Positions 7,843 through 11,838 of a stretch of 11,838 nt of DNA are shown one piece after another. The DNA comes from Larix sibirica (taxonomy: Eukaryota > Streptophyta > Pinopsida > Pinales > Pinaceae): the NCBI GenBank assembly GCA_004151065.3, contig NWUY0300002101.1:33018-44855 (forward strand), read 5' to 3'. Position 1 is the stretch's first letter; the number at the start of each line of letters is the position of its first letter. Position numbers and translations under genes: made by a program. The notes under the pieces were generated by a model that worked only from the letters and a program-made list of their open reading frames with translations, was not told the origin of the DNA and searched no databases.

Positions 7843-8577
7843 TTTGCTTATAATGATTCACCTAACAGAAGTACAGGTATGATCCCATTTCAGATTGTGT
7901 ATGGGATGCATCCAAGAGGGGTGTATTGACTCAGAAATTTGGGAGAGTTGGTAATGAGGAGTGCAGAAGGTGAATACTCTGCATATAGTATGCAGGAGCT
8001 ACAGGAAAATGTCAAGAAGAAGTTGCAGGAGAGTGCTAACAAGTACAAACAGAGAGCAGATTTGAAGAGAAGGGAATTTTATCTTCAGGTCGGAGATTTA
8101 GTGATGACATATCTCAGGAAGGAAATGTTTCCTAAGGGAACCTATAATAAACTGAAACTCAAGAAAATTGGGCATTGTAAAATTTCGAGGAATTTTTCTA
8201 CAAATGCTTATGAAATCGAACTTCCTTCTGAACTTGGAATTTCTCCAATTTTTAATGTTTCATATTTATATCCTTTTAAATATTTAGGTGTTCAAACATA
8301 AGAGATGCTTTCAGGTAAGGATGGTCAAGTGGTAGATTGGAAAGAACAGTTACCTCAGAAGGAGAAGCCACAGATTGAAGCTATACTAGACAAGAAGATT
8401 TCAAAGAGAACCAGAAACGGGGATTACTTCCAGTACTTAGTCAAATGAAAAGGACAGCCATCTGAAGATGCAATGTGGATGACAGCAATGGAGATTTCTA
8501 AGTTCAATGTGGACCCTGAAGACTTATTGAAGAATTATTTTTCTCCCCTGGAGTATGATGCAGGAGCATCGGCCTAA
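7843..8577 (+). pseudogene. Ty3/gypsy chromovirus Pol C-terminus: integrase end and chromodomain
   Basis: A single plus-strand frame runs the whole way, broken only by stops at 7927 (TGA), 8299 (TAA) and 8446 (TGA), with no frameshift. It opens with FAYNDSPNRSTG and PFQIVYGMHPRG, typical of the end of the integrase catalytic region in plant chromoviruses. A Lys/Arg-rich helical stretch follows (about 7990-8080, KYKQRADLKRREF), then VGDLVMTYLRKEMFPKGTYN, then KLKLKKIGHCKISRNF and AYEIELP with IFNVSYLYPF. A chromodomain follows at 8374-8505 (IEAILDKK, YFQYLVK, then TGA where the conserved Trp of the VKWKG motif belongs, then MWMTAMEISKF). Integrase inserts the DNA copy and the chromodomain targets it to chromatin. 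Everything upstream (Gag, protease, RT, RNase H, integrase catalytic core) is absent. The end overlaps the LTR start by 22 bases. Without the stops the fragment would be about 245 codons. Confidence 0.93.
8374..8505 (+). other. Chromodomain of the chromovirus integrase
   Basis: IEAILDKKISKRTRNGDYFQ, then YLVK, a TGA at 8446-8448 and KGQPSEDAMWMTAMEISKF. The aromatic and acidic positions of a retrotransposon chromodomain are visible. The stop replaces the Trp of the usual VKWKG core by one base change (TGG to TGA). Confidence 0.85.
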
Positions 8578-9624
8578 GTTCTATGTTTTCTGATTAAAGT
8601 CGTTAATGTTATTTGCCTTGTAATAGTTCTAGAATGGCTAGGGTTAGTTGTTGATTAGTTGTCATTTGATTTTGATTGTAATAATGGCGAATTGCCATAG
8701 ATGTTCTCGAATCTTGCAAGGGATAGCTTGAGGATAGGGTTTGTTGGTTATTTGTTGTCTATAGGAGTCCAGATCCTACTTAATCGAATCTGACAGGTCT
8801 GTAGAGTCCTTACTTAATCATTGTATGTAACCGAGCAAAGGGTTGTTGATGAAATGAAGAACAAATATTTTAGTCTCTGCATTTGATTGAGTATTTATTG
8901 TCTTCTTTAAATAACCAGAACCTATGTGAATTCTTTATGTATGTGTGAATTGAGTGTATTAACAAAGATCTCCATAAGAGAATCTTGTGACATCTTCATA
9001 TGAACATACAGAGAGTGAAACTGATCATTTCACTAATCAATTTATGAAGACACAGTCTAATCGATTCGTGGAGTGAGCATTGGATGGTCAAGATCATATC
9101 CAAGGAGGAGGATCAACAGTCCATGACAGTTTTCACAAATCCCAAGTATAAGTTTGTTAAAGTCGGGGAAATCCGATATCATACGGTGGAGATCAAGCCC
9201 GAGTTCACGCGGGAAAGATCAACCGCTGGTAAATCCCATCGCGGGACGAAGTTGTCCAGAATTTAGACCTTCACAATCCCTAAGTGAATGTTCGATGTTG
9301 ATCACAGATCAACGGATAGTAGAGAAGTCACAAGAGATCGACGGCTCAGACGGTTCCAGCGATCCAAATCCAATTGCGGAAGCCACCTTGTGGAGGGTAA
9401 TTGCGGGGATTAATTGCAGAAAGGAAACTATGGAAAGGTGAATTGCAATACAGAATTGTTGAAAGAATTATGTTCAGCATTCTGCAATCAGGTGAGCTCT
9501 GCAACCCACAATTACGGAAGTTCATCTTTCAAAGGGCACTACAGAATAAATACTTGGAACGTAACTACTCCTGGGTTTGCGGATTAGATTGGGTTTTCTA
9601 ATCCTTTACTACATCAATATTTCA
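8556..9624 (+). repeat. Probable 3' LTR of the chromovirus
   Basis: The LTR is expected right after the Pol end. TGATGCAGGAGCATC begins at 8556, next to a short purine-rich stretch (GGAGTA), as in many plant chromoviruses where the polyprotein end reads into the LTR. No second copy lies in the window, so the right end is a guess: TTCA at 9621-9624 is the best TG...CA partner. The part from about 9150 to 9400 is richer in CpG than its surroundings. Open frames at 9084-9266, 9154-9441 and 9401-9601 show no domain and overlap in different frames, so I do not treat them as genes. Confidence 0.5.
9581..9604 (+). other. Perfect 8-bp stem, 8-nt loop near LTR end
   Basis: GGATTAGA (9581-9588) and TCTAATCC (9597-9604) are exact inverted copies around TTGGGTTT. 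It lies just before the presumed LTR end, where a structured R-U5 RNA would be plausible. It could also be chance. Confidence 0.4.
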
Positions 9625-9673
9625 TTGAAATCAACGAAGGAACTACTTGGTCCCCAACAACAACACCAAAAAA

Positions 9674-11757
9674 TGTTACCTCAAAAACTAGCACTCTTTG
9701 ATGACCATAGATAAGTGGACCCAAATAAGATGTGTGGACCCTATGATATGATAGGAAACTCTTCAAGGAGGTACACCCAATCTCAAGTCAATGTAACCCC
9801 CAAATTAACCATAGGAATGTGGGCGAACCCTACCCTGAGGAGATTCAATCTCCCCAGGGTGCAATTGATTGGGAAACTCTAAGGTTTATTTAGGTGTTGA
9901 TTTCTTACATAGGTCCTTGTTTTTCTATAGTCAAGATGAATAAAAAATTCTCTTGACCTAAAATCCTCCCAGGGTCACCCTAGGTGACCTAGGAATTGAG
10001 AAAATATTCCTCAAACCCCTAGGGTTTGATTTCTTTTTCAAAATGAGCCTGCAATAACACTTCTAACAGATCTAAAATTAACCTAGCGGGATGGAGTCAC
10101 CTAACCCTAGGATGACTTCACCTCCTTTAGGGCACTTTTAGGGCTAACAATTGACCTTTTTTGCAAAAAAAATTAACTTTTTAGGATTTTTGCAATACTT
10201 TATTAAGATATGAAAATTATTGTTGCAATTAACTACTTCAAAAAATCAAAATTGAATAACTAAGACACAAAAAATAAATATTTTGGGATTTTTGAAATAA
10301 TATAAGGTTTTTAGGGTTTTTCACAATATTTGGTTTCTTTGTATTTTTTGCAATATATAGTACAAGAATTTTGATAAAAGAGAGATTGGTGAAGAAAAGG
10401 GAAATAAGACCTAGGTCTTATCCCTTTGGGAACCAAGCAATCGTGATCAACGTACCTCTAAGAATTTGGAAAATCAATTTTGTATGAGTTAGGGAAAAAT
10501 CAAGAAACCCTAGGTTGTGTTGATCTTGACCTAACTAGAGACAAATAAAGAATCCAAGGCCGAATACAAGAGAGGCTATCCAAGGAGAGACATCTCACTT
10601 ACAAGATTATATTATTTTTCATAAAAACCCTAGATTACACTTACCTTATATGCCTTTGGCAGTGCAAGACAAGAAACAAGAGAGATGGCCACAATTGAAG
10701 AGAAAAGAGAAGAAAGTAACCCTCCAAAAAATCCTTTCACCTTTAACAAGCCTTGAAAAGATAGTAAACAAGCCTCCACATCACATTCAACCCTTAGAAA
10801 CCAAAGATTTTCTCATAGAAATGAACACCACTCAGCTAAAGAATACACAAGGAGAAATAAGAATAAGAATTTATTTGATCCCATGATCTTGATTTACAAA
10901 TAAGGAGGCTAGCTTTATTTATATGTCACTTTAGGCTAACTTAACCTCCTTTTTAAGGAGACCAACCTAAAATGATTTTTTAGGGTTTGTCACCCACAAT
11001 CTGGAGACTAAACCACACAATACATAAAATAATGACAAATATGATGACTTGCTGCAACTTGATGAATTGTTGGGAATGGATGGAGGATGTCATGCCCCAG
11101 CTAACCCAAATGATGTGCTTTTTCCCTCAACGCCCTCCTTTGGGTGGTACGACCTCTTCAAAAGGATGATGTCATCATCAATTTGGCTTGCTTGAGCCAA
11201 AATGAGGGTCAATACATAATAAAAATAGGTTCAAGTAGGCATAATGAGGTGAGCTAAAAGGGGTATGACAATCCTTACACACACAATCACCTCCACAAAG
11301 CATAAACATAAGTGTGGTTGCGAGACCCTAAACCATGTGTTCTAATGGCATCATCCCAAGAAGCACTAGACACTAACCCTAGGCATAAATGCCCTACATG
11401 GGGACTTCCACCACATCAAGGGGGATTCAGCTGCGCCACTAATCCAACACTCCTTTGAGTGAAAACCAAGAGGACTTGCCATGACCAGACCACGAGTCTT
11501 GACATAAAAGAAACCTCAGATTGGCCTTTACATTGAAAAAATGCCCCTCCCCTATGGAATATCTAGTATGGCATATTGCAGAGAATCTAGAGGGTAACAC
11601 GACGCACCCTGGGATGAATCCATTAGGACACATGGCTTGGGGATCCTAGCCACATTTACGGTTTATGCTTTGTAGAAGGTGATTACACTTATAGGGGTTG
11701 TCATAGTCGCCTTAGCACACCTCATTGTACCCCCTTGTACCTTATCTTGTTGTATCA
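9674..11757 (-). repeat. Probable 3' LTR of a third retrotransposon
   Basis: On the minus strand a purine tract (11769 to 11758, AAGAGGGAGGAA) is followed at once by TGATACAACAAG, the arrangement of a polypurine tract and LTR start. The LTR would run left from 11757. TG at 9674 (plus strand, TGTTACC) is a possible far end but is not confirmed, since the partner LTR is outside the window. The block is non-coding, with CCCTAGG-type motifs and several TAGGGTTT/AAACCCTA octamers. Frames at 10650-10886, 10987-11169 (plus) and 11439-11633 (minus) show no known domain. About 2.1 kb is long but acceptable for a plant LTR. Confidence 0.4.
10916..10923 (-). promoter_or_regulatory. TATA box candidate in third element's LTR
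   Basis: The minus strand reads ATATAAATAAAGC, containing a full TATAAATA. It lies about 840 bp inside the proposed LTR start at 11757, a fitting distance for the end of U3. This agrees with the minus orientation inferred from the polypurine tract. Confidence 0.4.
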
Positions 11758-11769
11758 TTCCTCCCTCTT
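11758..11769 (-). promoter_or_regulatory. Polypurine tract of third element
   Basis: AAGAGGGAGGAA on the minus strand, all purines, immediately before TGATAC. This is the signal used to prime plus-strand DNA synthesis next to a 3' LTR. Confidence 0.5.
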
Positions 11770-11838
11770 GGTCATCTTTGTCTTGAAGAGCAAATCATCC
11801 ACCATCCAAGCAAGCTTAAAGAGCATGCACCAACCTAA
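11763..11838 (-). pseudogene. Possible Pol C-terminal tail at window edge
   Basis: From the right edge the minus strand reads about 24 codons, containing AWMVDDLLFKTKMTKREE, then TGA. A charged tail ending at a polypurine tract is what the last codons of a Ty3/gypsy polyprotein look like, but no domain is present in so short a piece. It runs off the window. Confidence 0.25.

Noticed and set aside
7939-8301. 120-codon frame as an independent gene starting at ATG 7939
   Set aside because: It is an internal piece of the chromovirus integrase. The homologous frame continues on both sides across stop codons.
9084-9601. Three overlapping plus-strand frames of 60-95 codons
   Set aside because: They are in different frames, overlap one another, show no domain and lie within a probable LTR.
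10650-11633. Open frames at 10650-10886, 10987-11169 (plus) and 11439-11633 (minus)
   Set aside because: There is no recognisable motif, the composition is that of non-coding repeats, and they lie in a probable LTR.
1-11838. CRISPR array, tRNA or rRNA genes, bacterial operon features
   Set aside because: There are no regularly spaced identical repeats with unique spacers and no tRNA or rRNA-like sequence. The initiator-tRNA similarity at 4755-4766 is a primer binding site only.

Overview
The window looks like nuclear DNA of a land plant, most likely a seed plant with a large, transposon-filled genome; the old, decayed elements would fit a gymnosperm, but the sequence does not prove this. It is AT-rich and has no operons or bacterial features. 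I found no intact host gene. Almost everything that can be recognised is an LTR retrotransposon or a piece of one. One ambiguous base (N at 7842) suggests a draft assembly.

Layout. (1) 1-108 and 7149-7240 are two halves of a degenerate tandem repeat. Joining them across the element gives an unbroken repeat unit, so they mark the original insertion site. (2) 109-7148 is one complete but decayed LTR retrotransposon on the minus strand: left (3') LTR 109-2833, polypurine tract 2834-2844, internal region to 4768 with an initiator-Met-tRNA-type primer binding site at 4755-4766, and right (5') LTR 4769-7148. The internal region is only about 1.9 kb. It holds one broken Gag-like reading frame (minus, 4696 to about 3493) with a coiled-coil-like start, the first half of a G-patch-like motif and three CCHC zinc knuckles. 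No protease, reverse transcriptase or integrase is visible. This is therefore a non-autonomous, Gag-only element of the LARD/TR-GAG kind. (3) 1324-1957 is present in the left LTR only. It replaces about 300 bp of ordinary LTR and carries coding-like fragments and an in-frame 21-bp triplicate. It may be a captured gene fragment.

(4) 7149-7842 is AT-rich and without genes. (5) 7843-8577 (+) is the 3' end of a Ty3/gypsy chromovirus polyprotein (integrase C-terminus plus chromodomain) with three in-frame stops. Its probable 3' LTR follows from 8556 to about 9624. (6) 9674-11757 is probably the 3' LTR of a third element on the minus strand, preceded by a polypurine tract (11758-11769) and a short tail of coding-like sequence at the window edge.

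The genes do not work together as a pathway. The region is a layered insertion record in which the Gag-only element would have depended on enzymes supplied by autonomous relatives elsewhere. The most original content is the G-patch plus triple zinc-knuckle Gag-like frame and the gene-like segment inside one LTR.
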